Counted from the stretch's first letter, positions 36,110 through 45,560 are shown. The stretch is DNA of 64,000 nt from JADCRZ01 sp041751095 (GCA_041751095.1 JBGSYC010000294.1:1-64000), one strand, 5' to 3'. Translations and numbers: made by a program. The notes: generated from the sequence alone by a model not told the origin.

Positions 36110-39100
36110 TCAAAAGCTTAAATTAAGTCCCACGATAAAAGTTTTTGGCTGCGGGTACGAGCCAAAATCAATTCCCATAGCTGCAGGGTTTCTTGAGTTG
36201 GCGTTAACTTCCGGATCCCAGCCTGTATAATTGGTGAAGGTGTACAGGTTATTGGCTGTGCCATACATCCGTACCGAACGTATTTTAAGCCGCTTCATCA
36301 GGCGCTGTGGTAAGCTGTAAGCTAATGTGAGTGCTTTGAGCCGCAGGTAAGAAGCGTCTTCGATATAACGGGTAGTGGCTTTTCCGTTGTTATAATTGTT
36401 GCGGGCGATGGGGATGTCTGTTTCCTGCCCGGTACCTCTCCAGCGACGTAAAGTAGCCCGGCTGGCCTGTGAGTAATCGTCCATGTCCTCCATGATACTT
36501 TTTCCGAAATTATACACATCATTGCCGTACGTTGATTGCATAAAGACATTCAATTCGATGCCGTTATAAGAAAAGTTGTTGGTTAAGCCCGCGCTGAACA
36601 GGGGTTGGGCGTAGCCTGCCGCAAAGAAGAAATCGTCCGGGTAGCTCACGTTATTATCGCCGTTCAGATCCACCAAAAGCACATCGCCTCCCAATAAAAT
36701 GTTGCCTTCATTTCTTAGGCCTCTGAGGTTTTCTTCATCGTTAGCCAGTATTTTTGTGTGCCTGCTGCCGGTAAATACGCCGATGGGTTCGCCTTCGCGC
36801 AGAATGCTGATAATAGTGCCTCCCCCGAACAGGTTATTCAGACCGGCGCCCCAGGTGCGGCCATTATTGGAAGCCAACTTAATAATACGGTTTTCATTAA
36901 AGCCTATATTAAATGAGGTATTCCATTTAAAGGCTCCATCGAAGTTGCGGGTATTCAGATCGAACTCTAATCCTTTGTTTTCGATTTCTCCTATGTTTTC
37001 ATACTGAAAACCGATTCCAAACATTTGTGGCAAGGGACGGTCACTTAATAAGTCGCGCGTATTTTTGAGGTAAGCTTCGGCAGTTAATCTGATCCGGTCA
37101 TCGAAAATATTGAAGTCGAGGCCCACGTTGTAATTGGACGTTTTTTCCCAGCTTAAGAACCGGTTTTCCACCCTCACCGATTGTATCCCGCCCAGGCCGG
37201 CATAGTTCCGGCCGCTTTCGAAGGAGCCCAGGTTAGCATAGTCGCCGATGTCCTGGTTGCCGGTAAATCCTGCGCTGGCCCGCAGCTTTAATTCGCTTAT
37301 AAAACCAAAGTTCTTCATAAACGGTTCTGATGCGATGCGCCACCCGATGGCTGCACTCGGAAACAGGGCATTCCGGTTTTCCTTTCCAAACTTAGAAGAC
37401 GCATCGTTTCGTAAACCTACTGACACATAATATTTCTTATCGTAATCATAGCTGAATTTAGACAATACCGAAACCAGCCCCGATGCCACCCTTGTTGAGG
37501 TAGCCTGTTCTAAGATGGGTCCGCCGTTTACGGTTTTAATGTCGTCGCTGGCGTGGCCTGAACTGGAACTGAATGTTCTGTCAACGGAACGGTCCTGAAT
37601 GTCGGTACCGAGTAAAGCGAATACACTATGCTTATCATTAAAAGTGCGGTTGAAGATTAAAGTATTGATGTTGGTTAATACAAAAACCTGGGTTGAAGAG
37701 CTGGCTGCCGAACGGGTACCATTTTGTGTAGCCCGGCCTCCCTGGAACTTACCGTCGCGCTGGGCCGTAAAATCACCGCTTAATTGTGCTCTGAACGTTA
37801 GCCCCCTGGTGATATCGTACTGGGCGTAGACCATTTGCGTTAACCGGTTAACCGCATTGTCAATTTTTACTTCGTTGGCTACGGCCACCGGGTTAATTGT
37901 ACCGGTTGAATTTACGCCGCGGGTAAAATTATATTCGGTAGGTGCATCCGGATCGTACACGGGCATGAAAGGCAATTTGCGCAGGGCATTTCCCAGTACA
38001 GCATCGGTACTGTTATCACTTTGCACTCCTTCGCGGTCGGATCTCGAATAATAAAAATTATTACCAATTTTCAGCTTCTTATTGATTTCATAATCAACTA
38101 TGATCCGGTTGGAAAACCGGTTAAACCCGGTGTTAATCAGGATACCATTCTGACTCAAATAACCGGTGGAAAATGAATACCGCAGCTTTTCATTTCCTCC
38201 TCTTATGGAAAGATCATAATTCTGCCAGGTAGCATCACGGAAAAGCTCCCTTTGCCAATCTGTATTGGTGGCGAAAAGGGCAGTGGTATCACGAAGAAAA
38301 TCGGGAAGAGCCTGGTTGGCATTTATGGCCTGATCATAAAATAATTCCACTAATTCCCTGCTGCTTAATAACTGAATTCTTTTTAGCTTGGAAATTCCCT
38401 GGGTTGTGCTGAAATTAACTACCGGCTTGCCTATTTTTCCTTTCCTGGTGGTGATTAAAACTACGCCGTTAGCTGCCCTGGCGCCATAGATAGAGGTGGC
38501 AGAAGCATCTTTCAGCACTTCTATAGACTCGATATCAGCGGGGTTAATGTCAGACAGCGCGTTGGTACCTGATCCTGACAGACCCTTACTGATGCCTGAA
38601 AAATCCCCGGTAGAAATGGGTACTCCATCTACTACATACAGGGGATCGTTGCCGGCGCCAAGAGAGGTAGTGCCCCTAATCCTTACAGACACTCCGCCCC
38701 CGGGTTCGCCTGTATTCTGGATCACCTGCACTCCGGATGCGCGTCCCTGTAATAACGCATCAACACTGGAAACCGGCACATCGGCAATGTCTTTTGCTTT
38801 AATAGAGCTCGTTGCTCCGATAATATCACGCCGTGCAGCCGTTTCACCATATCCCAACACCACTACTTCCTCCAATCCTTTCGTATCCTCAGCAAGGCTT
38901 ACATTAATAGTGCCGGGCCCGGAAAACGCCCGCTCCTGGGTTACGAAACCAATAAATGAAATGACCAGCCTGCCCGGGATATCCGGAGCATTTAAGCGGA
39001 AATGACCACTGCTGTCAGTTGACGAACCAATCTTTGTGCCTTTAATTAAAACGGTTACGCCCTGTAAAGCATTGCCATTTTTATCGGTTATCCTGCCGGT

Positions 39101-39259
39101 GATGGGCCATGCCGCCATGTAAGAAAAGGGTAAATCGGCGATAACGGCGGAAATATTCACTACGGGCAAATGCTTCTCATTGTTAGTGTTTCCAGGTTGC
39201 GGCCCAGGCGATGCTATATTAAGCATTTGCATAAACGACGAAAGCCATAAGTAGATCAT
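36110..39259 (-). CDS. SusC-family TonB-dependent transporter
   Basis: A 1049-residue transporter. The N-terminus is unusual, with only a short hydrophobic start (MIYLWLSSFMQMLNIASPG) rather than a clear signal peptide; the true start might differ. The regulatory domain (WPITGRITDKNGNALQGVTVLIKG) is at about 51-130. The plug has EVVVLGYGETAARRD, LQGRASGVQV, VRIRGTTSLG, YVVDGVPIS and DASATSIYGARAANGV. The barrel ends IVGLNLSF. It is the first gene of the minus-strand SusC-SusD-FAS1-lipoprotein unit. A 25-base (AG)n tract lies 51 bases upstream of the ATG. Confidence 0.95.
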   Translation of the reverse strand: MIYLWLSSFMQMLNIASPGPQPGNTNNEKHLPVVNISAVIADLPFSYMAAWPITGRITDKNGNALQGVTVLIKGTKIGSSTDSSGHFRLNAPDIPGRLVISFIGFVTQERAFSGPGTINVSLAEDTKGLEEVVVLGYGETAARRDIIGATSSIKAKDIADVPVSSVDALLQGRASGVQVIQNTGEPGGGVSVRIRGTTSLGAGNDPLYVVDGVPISTGDFSGISKGLSGSGTNALSDINPADIESIEVLKDASATSIYGARAANGVVLITTRKGKIGKPVVNFSTTQGISKLKRIQLLSSRELVELFYDQAINANQALPDFLRDTTALFATNTDWQRELFRDATWQNYDLSIRGGNEKLRYSFSTGYLSQNGILINTGFNRFSNRIIVDYEINKKLKIGNNFYYSRSDREGVQSDNSTDAVLGNALRKLPFMPVYDPDAPTEYNFTRGVNSTGTINPVAVANEVKIDNAVNRLTQMVYAQYDITRGLTFRAQLSGDFTAQRDGKFQGGRATQNGTRSAASSSTQVFVLTNINTLIFNRTFNDKHSVFALLGTDIQDRSVDRTFSSSSGHASDDIKTVNGGPILEQATSTRVASGLVSVLSKFSYDYDKKYYVSVGLRNDASSKFGKENRNALFPSAAIGWRIASEPFMKNFGFISELKLRASAGFTGNQDIGDYANLGSFESGRNYAGLGGIQSVRVENRFLSWEKTSNYNVGLDFNIFDDRIRLTAEAYLKNTRDLLSDRPLPQMFGIGFQYENIGEIENKGLEFDLNTRNFDGAFKWNTSFNIGFNENRIIKLASNNGRTWGAGLNNLFGGGTIISILREGEPIGVFTGSRHTKILANDEENLRGLRNEGNILLGGDVLLVDLNGDNNVSYPDDFFFAAGYAQPLFSAGLTNNFSYNGIELNVFMQSTYGNDVYNFGKSIMEDMDDYSQASRATLRRWRGTGQETDIPIARNNYNNGKATTRYIEDASYLRLKALTLAYSLPQRLMKRLKIRSVRMYGTANNLYTFTNYTGWDPEVNANSRNPAAMGIDFGSYPQPKTFIVGLNLSF

Positions 39260-39309
39260 AATAAGTAAAATATGTATTCATTAAGCATTAAGAGGTGGCT
39301 ATCAGGATC

Positions 39310-39334
39310 AGAGAGAGAGAGAGAGAGAGAGAGA
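39310..39334. repeat. (AG)n dinucleotide tract upstream of susC
   Basis: Twenty-five bases of uninterrupted AG repeat (about twelve units) lie 51 bases upstream of the minus-strand SusC start, reading as (CT)n on the coding strand. Simple-sequence tracts at this distance can change length by slippage and alter promoter spacing or the 5' leader. No other dinucleotide tract of this length was seen in the window. Confidence 0.85.
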
Positions 39335-39503
39335 TTATTTCAAGCTTGTCAATATCGGCTGTCACGCTTTACGTCCCGCAGGGTTAATATTAATCGATTT
39401 GAGGCGGGCAGCCAGTACAAAGTTGGTACATAGCCGGTACGTTTGCAAACATATACCTTCGCACCGGGCAGATTTGTGGGTGTCAGACGGGTCAAAAGCA
39501 CTT

Positions 39504-41405
39504 CTAATCCATAAATTCCCATGCACTCAGGTACGCATCTTTCTCTTGTGCGTACGCAATAAAGTCAGCATAAAAAGAATGTTGCGAAAGGGTGGCGCTA
39601 TCACCGATGACCACTAATTTTTTTTTCGCGCGCGTCATCGCCACATTCATCCGGCGTATGTCAGAAAGAAAGCCGATACCACTCTCTGTATTGCTTCTGG
39701 TCATGCTGAGATACACGATATCTCTTTCCTGTCCCTGGAAGCTATCTATGGTATTGATTGAAATGTAAGATTTGAGTTCCTGCAGGTCGGTATAAGAAAG
39801 CACCTGGTCTCTAAGCACTTCCACCTGGTGCTTGTAAGGTGAGATAACGGCAATGGCCGGGAAATCCTTTTCAGCATAAAAGGTCCTAAGCTGTTTGGAA
39901 TAACGGGATAAATGCCTGAGTAAAAAGCCCGACTCTTCCGGATTGCTGATGCTGGTACCTTCCCACTTTTCATCGAAACCGCATCCTGCAGTGTCAATAA
40001 ATTCAAGCGGACGATCACCCGGGAAAGAAAGGCGATGTTTTACCGAGGCATGGGCTATTAATTTGTTGCCGTAAAAAACGGCCGAAGAATAGCCCATAAT
40101 GGTTTCATGCATGCGGTACTGTTCCTCCAGCAGAACTACCGCTTCCGGATGTATCGCTACGCACTTTTCCATTAACGTTTCACTTAAACCCTCTTTTGCC
40201 GCTGAAGCTGATTTTATGGTAGGCGGCAACTGGCAGTGATCCCCTGCCATAACTACTTTCTTTGCTTTTAAAATGGGAATCCAGCAGGCAGGTTCCAATG
40301 CCTGCCCTGCTTCATCTATTACGACGGTTTTATAGGTAACCTGCCGCACAGTGTAATGACTGGCGCCGACGAGGGTAGCTGTGATCACCGCCGCTTTAGC
40401 AAGCACATCATCAATAATATACTGCTCTGTCCGCTCCACTTCCTTCGCAATATTTCGTGCTTCTTCAAAAAGCGCTTTGCGCTGCTCACGTTCCGCGTAG
40501 CCGAAATTGCGATTGTATTTGCGAGCCATATTCCGGAATTCCGCAGCCTGTTTTTTCAATCGCCTTATCTCTTTCATGCCGGGGTGTGCTGACATCTTAT
40601 GGTCGAGAGTCAAAGCTACCTGTTGTTCGGAAACCCGTGCCGGGTTACCTACCCTGACAACATTCAGCGCTTCCCCGGTTAATTTTTCGCTTAGGAGGTC
40701 AACGGCTGCATTGCTGGGCGCTACTACGAGTATTTGCTGGTGGTCCTGCTGTATCATAGCCTTGATGGCCTGCACGAGCGTTGTTGTTTTACCTGTTCCC
40801 GGAGGCCCGTGCACAATTGCCAGCTCATTTGCCGCAAGGATTTTTTCAACAGCAGACTGTTGAAGAGGATTTAATACCGTAGTGGTAAACCGAGACCTAA
40901 CCTGGAAGGTCGGCTTCTTTTCTCCGGTGAGAATGTTGACAACATCACCTTCTTTCTTTTTTTCTGCACGGACGGGCGCCTGTTTAAGCGCATGTTCCAT
41001 TTCGTCGTAACTGTTCTTGTCAAATACGGCATCAATACCCAGTTTGCCGTTACGCGTCCATTCGGGCAGCTCATCTGTGCGTAAGTTGATCCGGAGCCTG
41101 TTTCCACTGATATACGTAATGGTTCCTTCCAGTTTATCATTTGCTGCGTTGTGATTGGAAAACAGCGCTGCCGTCATGCCAAAGCGAAGCTGGTGTATTA
41201 CGTCCTGGTGCGTTGTACGTTCTACTTCCACGGAAAGGTAATCGCCGCGACCTATTTCCGTATCTTTTATCGCAACCGGATACCAGGTCATTCCTGTTGC
41301 CCGGCGTTCAGCAACCGGCAGGGTTTTAGATAATTGCGCGTACAATTTCCTGTCTTCTTCCTTTTCAATGTTCAGCAGGCGAAGCAGCCGCTTGAAGTAG
41401 TCCAT
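39504..41405 (-). CDS. SF1 DNA/RNA helicase, UPF1/IGHMBP2-like
   Basis: 633 residues from the ATG at 41405. The longer frame from 41447 crosses the promoter and is rejected. An N-terminal beta-barrel-like region with GRGDYLSVEVER is followed by helicase motifs: Q-motif LNPLQQSAVEKIL (about 178), Walker A GPPGTGKTT (about 200-208), Walker B VVIDEAGQALEP (motif II, DEAG), GDHCQLPP (motif III), LLEEQYRMHETIMG (motif IV), INTIDSFQGQERDIVYLSMTRS (motifs V, here in part) and NVAMTRAKKKLVVIGD (motif VI). This is the UPF1-like superfamily 1B, likely ATP-dependent 5'-3' unwinding. It is a housekeeping-type gene, not part of the neighbouring operons. Confidence 0.95.
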   Translation of the reverse strand: MDYFKRLLRLLNIEKEEDRKLYAQLSKTLPVAERRATGMTWYPVAIKDTEIGRGDYLSVEVERTTHQDVIHQLRFGMTAALFSNHNAANDKLEGTITYISGNRLRINLRTDELPEWTRNGKLGIDAVFDKNSYDEMEHALKQAPVRAEKKKEGDVVNILTGEKKPTFQVRSRFTTTVLNPLQQSAVEKILAANELAIVHGPPGTGKTTTLVQAIKAMIQQDHQQILVVAPSNAAVDLLSEKLTGEALNVVRVGNPARVSEQQVALTLDHKMSAHPGMKEIRRLKKQAAEFRNMARKYNRNFGYAEREQRKALFEEARNIAKEVERTEQYIIDDVLAKAAVITATLVGASHYTVRQVTYKTVVIDEAGQALEPACWIPILKAKKVVMAGDHCQLPPTIKSASAAKEGLSETLMEKCVAIHPEAVVLLEEQYRMHETIMGYSSAVFYGNKLIAHASVKHRLSFPGDRPLEFIDTAGCGFDEKWEGTSISNPEESGFLLRHLSRYSKQLRTFYAEKDFPAIAVISPYKHQVEVLRDQVLSYTDLQELKSYISINTIDSFQGQERDIVYLSMTRSNTESGIGFLSDIRRMNVAMTRAKKKLVVIGDSATLSQHSFYADFIAYAQEKDAYLSAWEFMD

Positions 41406-41409
41406 CCGG

Positions 41410-41437
41410 CAAAGATACGGGCTGGTACATTTTACAA
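41410..41437 (-). promoter_or_regulatory. Promoter of the helicase gene (near-leaderless)
   Basis: On the minus strand, TTG (41437-41435) is followed after 17 bases by TATCTTTG (41417-41410), a perfect TAnnTTTG -7 element. The ATG is only four bases beyond it, so the transcript would start at or within the first codon. Such close promoters occur in Bacteroidota. Confidence 0.5.
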
Positions 41438-41548
41438 CCGCCGGCAAAACCGGCAGTTATCATCTGCATAAATAACGATTACGGATTGGATTGAAAGTAC
41501 GGATATATCGTTGAAGGCCTAACTTTATCAACATTAACTCAGCCAGGT

Positions 41549-43660
41549 ATGCATAGATTATTTCTTTCTTTTTTAATGATCATTAGCACCGTAGCAGAAC
41601 ACTTTGCAGCAGACAGCATCTCTTCCCGGAATATTGATCCGCGGTTGAAAGTTTTAAAACAGCAGGTTTTAAAGGATATACTGTCTGCGGTTCCGAATAA
41701 GGCGGGAGTGATGAACCTAACTGAAAAAATGAAAAGCGACGGATCATGGGGAGATATCAATTACCATGATAAGACGCGTGGCGGCTGGCCGGTGGCCGAT
41801 CACCTGACCCGGTTACATGATATGTCAGTGATGTATAAACGCCCGGGAAGCGGATTGACAAACGACCCGGAGTTAGCTGACAAAATACTTTCAGGGCTTG
41901 ACTTCTGGTTTAAAAATGATTTCATCTGCCCCAACTGGTGGTATCCTGAAATTGGAGTTCCGAAGATACTTGGCCCTACGATGCTGCTGATGGAAGACAA
42001 ACTGACGCCTGCACAAATGCAGGCCGGCGCCAAAATATTGAACCGGGCAAGAATTGGTATGACGGGGCAGAACAAGGTATGGCTGTCGGGAAACGTAATT
42101 TACCGGAGTTTATTAACGGGCAACGTTGATTCGGTCAGAGCTGCCGTTGCATCTATCCAGGAAGAGGTAATTATTTCAGAAGGGGAGGGTATACAGGTAG
42201 ATTATTCATTTCACCAGCATGGGCCACAGCAGCAGTTTGGCAACTACGGAGCTGCTTATGCCGCCGATATAGTAAAATGGGCAATTTTATTTCAAAACAC
42301 TCCTTTCCGGTTTACACCTGAAAAGATCGTCATCCTCCGCAATTATTTATTGGATGGGATGCGTTGGGTGGTCTGGAAGAATAAGATGGATATCAGTGCC
42401 TGTGGCCGCCAGCTGTTTCCAAATGCCCAGACCGGAAAAGCACTGAGTATTGGGAAGATATATGCAAAGATGCCGCTGGTTGATGCCGGCTTTGCAAAAC
42501 AATACATGCAGGGGCTGAACGATTTTAATGGCAATAAGCACTTCTGGAGATCGGACATGACAATACATCGCCGGGATAATTTTTACGCCTCTGTAAAAAT
42601 GAGCTCCCGGCGCGTTGCCGGGGCGGAATCGTGTAACGATGAAAATGTGCAGGGTTATCATTTGGGTGACGGGGCAACATATTTCTACCAGTCGGGAAAT
42701 GAGTATACAGACATCTTTCCGTTTTGGGACTGGAAAAAATTACCGGGAACAACTACTTTCTATGATGCCTCCGCGTTGCCCGTTCTTCCCTGCAGCGGCT
42801 ATCGTATAAACAGTGATTTCGTTGGTGGCATCTCAGATGGATCAAATGGCATAGCAACATTATCTTACAACCGCGACAGTCTGAAAGCTCAGAAAACATG
42901 GTTCTTTATGGATAATGCAATTGTATGTATGGGTGCCGGCATATCCGCTGATGAAAGCAAAGAAGTTGTAACGACGGTTAACCAGAGTTTTCTTAACGGG
43001 AATGTTTTGGTCAGGCAGGCTGCCTCACCCGGTGCTCTGGAAATGGGGAAGCATCACCTAAATGATGTTTCCTGGGTTTTACACGACAACTGGGGATATT
43101 ATTTTCCTGGTAAGACGACGATTGAAATAACCAACCGCCGGCAAAGCGGAGACTGGAGCAAAGTGTTGAAACGAATGCCTTCAGAAAAGATCAGCGCAGA
43201 CATTTTTACCATGTGGTTTAATCACCACGAAAAACCCCGGGCGGCGCGCTATGCGTATTATGTTTTTCCTGGCGCCACGTCTGCGAATATGGATGTACGT
43301 GGATCAACAATCGAATTGGTAGACAATACTGACAGCCTCCAGGTTATCGAAATTCCGGAAAAGCAAACTGCCGGTCTGGTGTTTGTACAATCCGGTAAGG
43401 CGACTACAAAACTTTTCAATAAAGTAAGTGCAGGCAAACCATGTATACTGATGATCAGCAGGAAGTCCGGCCGCCTTCACGTTGCACTTGCTGATCCTGC
43501 TCACCAGGCAAAAGAGGTTATTATCGGTTTAGCGGGGAAGAAGAAAAGCCAGCAGTACTTTACAAGCTATGATGCAGGTGAGGACGTGACTTACTTCACC
43601 ATCAAACTTCCGGAAGGAGCCCAGGCCGGAAAAACGGTCAGATTCGTTGTCAGTGAGTAA
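41549..43660 (+). CDS. Polysaccharide lyase family 8, chondroitin AC lyase type
   Basis: A 703-residue exported lyase (signal peptide ending near AAD) that would cleave uronic-acid polysaccharides such as chondroitin or hyaluronan by beta-elimination. The alpha/alpha barrel carries NWWYPEIGVP (about 129-138), TGQNKVW with Asn175, DYSFHQHGPQQQFGNYG with His224 and Tyr233, and ACGRQLF with Arg287. The beta-sandwich part contributes Glu360 and Asn363 in the AGAESCNDEN segment. The His-Tyr spacing of nine and the numbering are almost those I recall for chondroitinase AC of Pedobacter heparinus (His225, Tyr234, Arg288), and the length is similar too. This is a complete, active-looking enzyme. It stands alone between a helicase and a repeat-filled gap, not inside a SusCD operon. 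Confidence 0.95.
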   Translation: MHRLFLSFLMIISTVAEHFAADSISSRNIDPRLKVLKQQVLKDILSAVPNKAGVMNLTEKMKSDGSWGDINYHDKTRGGWPVADHLTRLHDMSVMYKRPGSGLTNDPELADKILSGLDFWFKNDFICPNWWYPEIGVPKILGPTMLLMEDKLTPAQMQAGAKILNRARIGMTGQNKVWLSGNVIYRSLLTGNVDSVRAAVASIQEEVIISEGEGIQVDYSFHQHGPQQQFGNYGAAYAADIVKWAILFQNTPFRFTPEKIVILRNYLLDGMRWVVWKNKMDISACGRQLFPNAQTGKALSIGKIYAKMPLVDAGFAKQYMQGLNDFNGNKHFWRSDMTIHRRDNFYASVKMSSRRVAGAESCNDENVQGYHLGDGATYFYQSGNEYTDIFPFWDWKKLPGTTTFYDASALPVLPCSGYRINSDFVGGISDGSNGIATLSYNRDSLKAQKTWFFMDNAIVCMGAGISADESKEVVTTVNQSFLNGNVLVRQAASPGALEMGKHHLNDVSWVLHDNWGYYFPGKTTIEITNRRQSGDWSKVLKRMPSEKISADIFTMWFNHHEKPRAARYAYYVFPGATSANMDVRGSTIELVDNTDSLQVIEIPEKQTAGLVFVQSGKATTKLFNKVSAGKPCILMISRKSGRLHVALADPAHQAKEVIIGLAGKKKSQQYFTSYDAGEDVTYFTIKLPEGAQAGKTVRFVVSE

Positions 43661-43694
43661 ACCCGAAGGATGTCTGGTGATGAGCATAGAGACG

Positions 43695-43916
43695 GTCGTA
43701 CCCCCTCTCAACCAACCCGCCGAACTCTCCGCGATACGCACCCATAACTATTTTGCTTTCGGCGCGGCATCCGGGCCGGACGCTCTCCTATGATAGCAGA
43801 GGGAGTAATGCCGCACGAAGTTCCCTTTTCTCCCGCCGGCGTCTTCCATTGTGCGAATCAATTCCACTACCATCTCCGCCGATGTCTCCTTAAACGCACT
43901 CACACTGTTTTGCTTC
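43695..43916 (+). repeat. GC-rich degenerate dispersed repeat, copy 3
   Basis: The main part (about 43771-43916) follows copy 1 in order: GCCGGACGCTCTCCT, AGCAGAGGGA, CCCGCCGGCGTCTTCCA, GTGCGAA, CCACTACCATCTCCGCCGA, GTCTCC and ACGCACTCACACTGTTTTGC. A partial extra copy of the end module precedes it (CCCGCCGAACTCTCCGCGAT, then ACGCACCCATAACTATTTTG, about 43715-43759). It fills the gap after the PL8 gene, about 35 bases from its stop. Frames across it are not conserved between copies. Confidence 0.72.
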
Positions 43917-44150
43917 CGGTCTGGATCAGCGGAGCCCGGGAGGCCATCCGCTTGCGGAGCTTTACATCTGAAATCACGATATTAAGAACGAAAACGTTAT
44001 GGATTCGTGACCTTTTTTTTCTGTATTCCCTATTCCTTTGTAGCAAATCCTTTGAAGATATGTGAAGGTCAACACGGGTAAGTCATACCCGTAGGCCGGG
44101 GATTAAAAAAGGTAAATCAATTTAAACACAATAATTAAAAACGAAGACGT
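43917..44150. other. Gap before the beta-propeller lipoprotein
   Basis: GC-rich sequence fades into AT-rich DNA with A-runs just before the ATG at 44151, probably the promoter and A-rich ribosome-binding region. A 91-codon frame from 43790 spans the repeat and this gap but has no family features and is not called. Confidence 0.4.
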
Positions 44151-45506
44151 ATGAAAAAGCTTCTTATTTTCCCTCTGGTTTCAATGCTATTTTTTGCCTG
44201 CAGGAAAGTAGACATTCCCGTATCGTATCCGGATGATTTTGCAGGATTTCTTTATACCAGCACCAACGCCACATCAGGAAACGCCATCATTGCCTTAGGC
44301 AGGCATAAGAATGGAAAAGTAGAGGAAATGAAGGGCTCTCCCTACGCTACAGGCGACAGGGGCGATGCCGCTGAAGGCGATTTCGATACGCAGTGGGCGT
44401 TACGCATCGTTGGTGATTACCTGCTGGCGGTTAACGCAGGTGCCAATCCGGTAAACAGTACCCTCTCTGTTTTTAAAATCAATAAAGCTAACGGAAAGCT
44501 TTCACAGGTAGACCAGAACCCTGCCACTCCTGCAATGGACAATATGAATTCACGTGGCGTACGGGCAGCTTCCATTGCTGCCAAAACAATGGGAACAACA
44601 ACCTGGGTGGTGGTGGCAAACCAATATGCCAATCCAAATTACCAGGGAAGTCCTGCAATGGCCTTTGGCAGCATCATGTCAACACCGGCCCGCAATCTTG
44701 CGGTATTTACATTTGACCAGGAGAGCGGCCGGTTGCACTTCAAAAGTATAGGTGCTACATATATGGATGGCAATTATGGTGGGCCAACAACGGTGGAATT
44801 TAATGGTGCAGGTTCCAAACTGGCGGTGTCGACATGGGGTGTACCACACTTTGCCGCACCCGATGCGGACCTTGCCTTGCAAAGACCGGGCAGATTATAC
44901 ATCTACGATTTTTCCGCAGGCAGCTTAATGCAAACCGGTATGTTTGAGGAAGAAGGCATTTCAGGAAATATAGGTTTCTCATGGAGTCCCAACGACAAGT
45001 ACATCTACCTTTCTAATTTCAATCTGCATTCTTCCAAAGAAGCGAACAGCTTAACGGTGCATGATGCGGCAACCGGGGCAAAGGTGCAGAATTTTGCCAC
45101 TGCCGGCCGTAATGATGAAGGATGCTGGACGTGGGTAAGCCTCGACAAACGCAAACTTTACGTTGCCAGCTTTGGTGAGAATGTAATTAGCGCATTTACC
45201 ATTACCGCCAACAATCTTATAGAGAAAACACTTGAACCGAACTTTTTTCAAAGAAGGGGTGAAATTCCTCCCGGAGATACAAAGGATATGCATGAAACAG
45301 CGGATGGATATCTTTATGTATCCGGCGCTTTTCAAACGCACACCATCAGCATATTTAAAACGTCTTTCAGCGGGATGTTACATGAATCAGCCGGATCACC
45401 TTATTATATTCCAACCTCCCGGGGCAAATCCAAGGAAGAGCACGCTTATCTGGGACTAACAGGTTTGGATAAATCAATGTCGCATTATAAAGGTGCTGGC
45501 AACTAA
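44151..45506 (+). CDS. Lipoprotein with YncE/lactonase-type beta-propeller
   Basis: A 451-residue lipoprotein: MLFFAC places the acylated cysteine at residue 17. The body shows repeated seven-bladed propeller features of the lactonase/YncE kind: FLYTSTNA, LSVFKINKANGKLSQV, AVFTFDQESGRLHF, VEFNGAGSKLAVST, FSWSPNDKYIYLSN, SLDKRKLYVASFGENVISAFTI and ISIFKTSFSGMLHE. The family includes 6-phosphogluconolactonase-like and surface-binding proteins; no active site can be assigned with confidence. It follows the PL8 lyase in the same direction at a distance of 490 bases, so a shared job is possible but not shown. Confidence 0.85.
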   Translation: MKKLLIFPLVSMLFFACRKVDIPVSYPDDFAGFLYTSTNATSGNAIIALGRHKNGKVEEMKGSPYATGDRGDAAEGDFDTQWALRIVGDYLLAVNAGANPVNSTLSVFKINKANGKLSQVDQNPATPAMDNMNSRGVRAASIAAKTMGTTTWVVVANQYANPNYQGSPAMAFGSIMSTPARNLAVFTFDQESGRLHFKSIGATYMDGNYGGPTTVEFNGAGSKLAVSTWGVPHFAAPDADLALQRPGRLYIYDFSAGSLMQTGMFEEEGISGNIGFSWSPNDKYIYLSNFNLHSSKEANSLTVHDAATGAKVQNFATAGRNDEGCWTWVSLDKRKLYVASFGENVISAFTITANNLIEKTLEPNFFQRRGEIPPGDTKDMHETADGYLYVSGAFQTHTISIFKTSFSGMLHESAGSPYYIPTSRGKSKEEHAYLGLTGLDKSMSHYKGAGN

Positions 45507-45523
45507 AACATGCCCTATGTAAC

Positions 45524-45560
45524 GTTAACAGGAAGCCTGGTATGAAGGCTTTCTGTTAAC
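45524..45560 (+). terminator. Hairpin after the beta-propeller gene
   Basis: GTTAACAGGAAGCC (45524-45537) pairs with GGCTTTCTGTTAAC (45547-45560) in a 14-base stem with one G-T wobble and a nine-base loop, 18 bases after the stop codon. The tail is TATCATTTATTTC rather than a T-run, so it is an imperfect terminator. It lies between convergent genes. Confidence 0.6.

Noticed and set aside
41483..41527. Promoter for the PL8 lyase (TAACTTTA)
   Set aside because: The -7 match has one mismatch and the nearest suitable TTG is about 26 bases away, so the evidence is too thin.
43790..44065. 91-codon plus-strand frame after the PL8 gene
   Set aside because: It spans repeat copy 3 and has no recognisable domain or conserved counterpart at the other copies.
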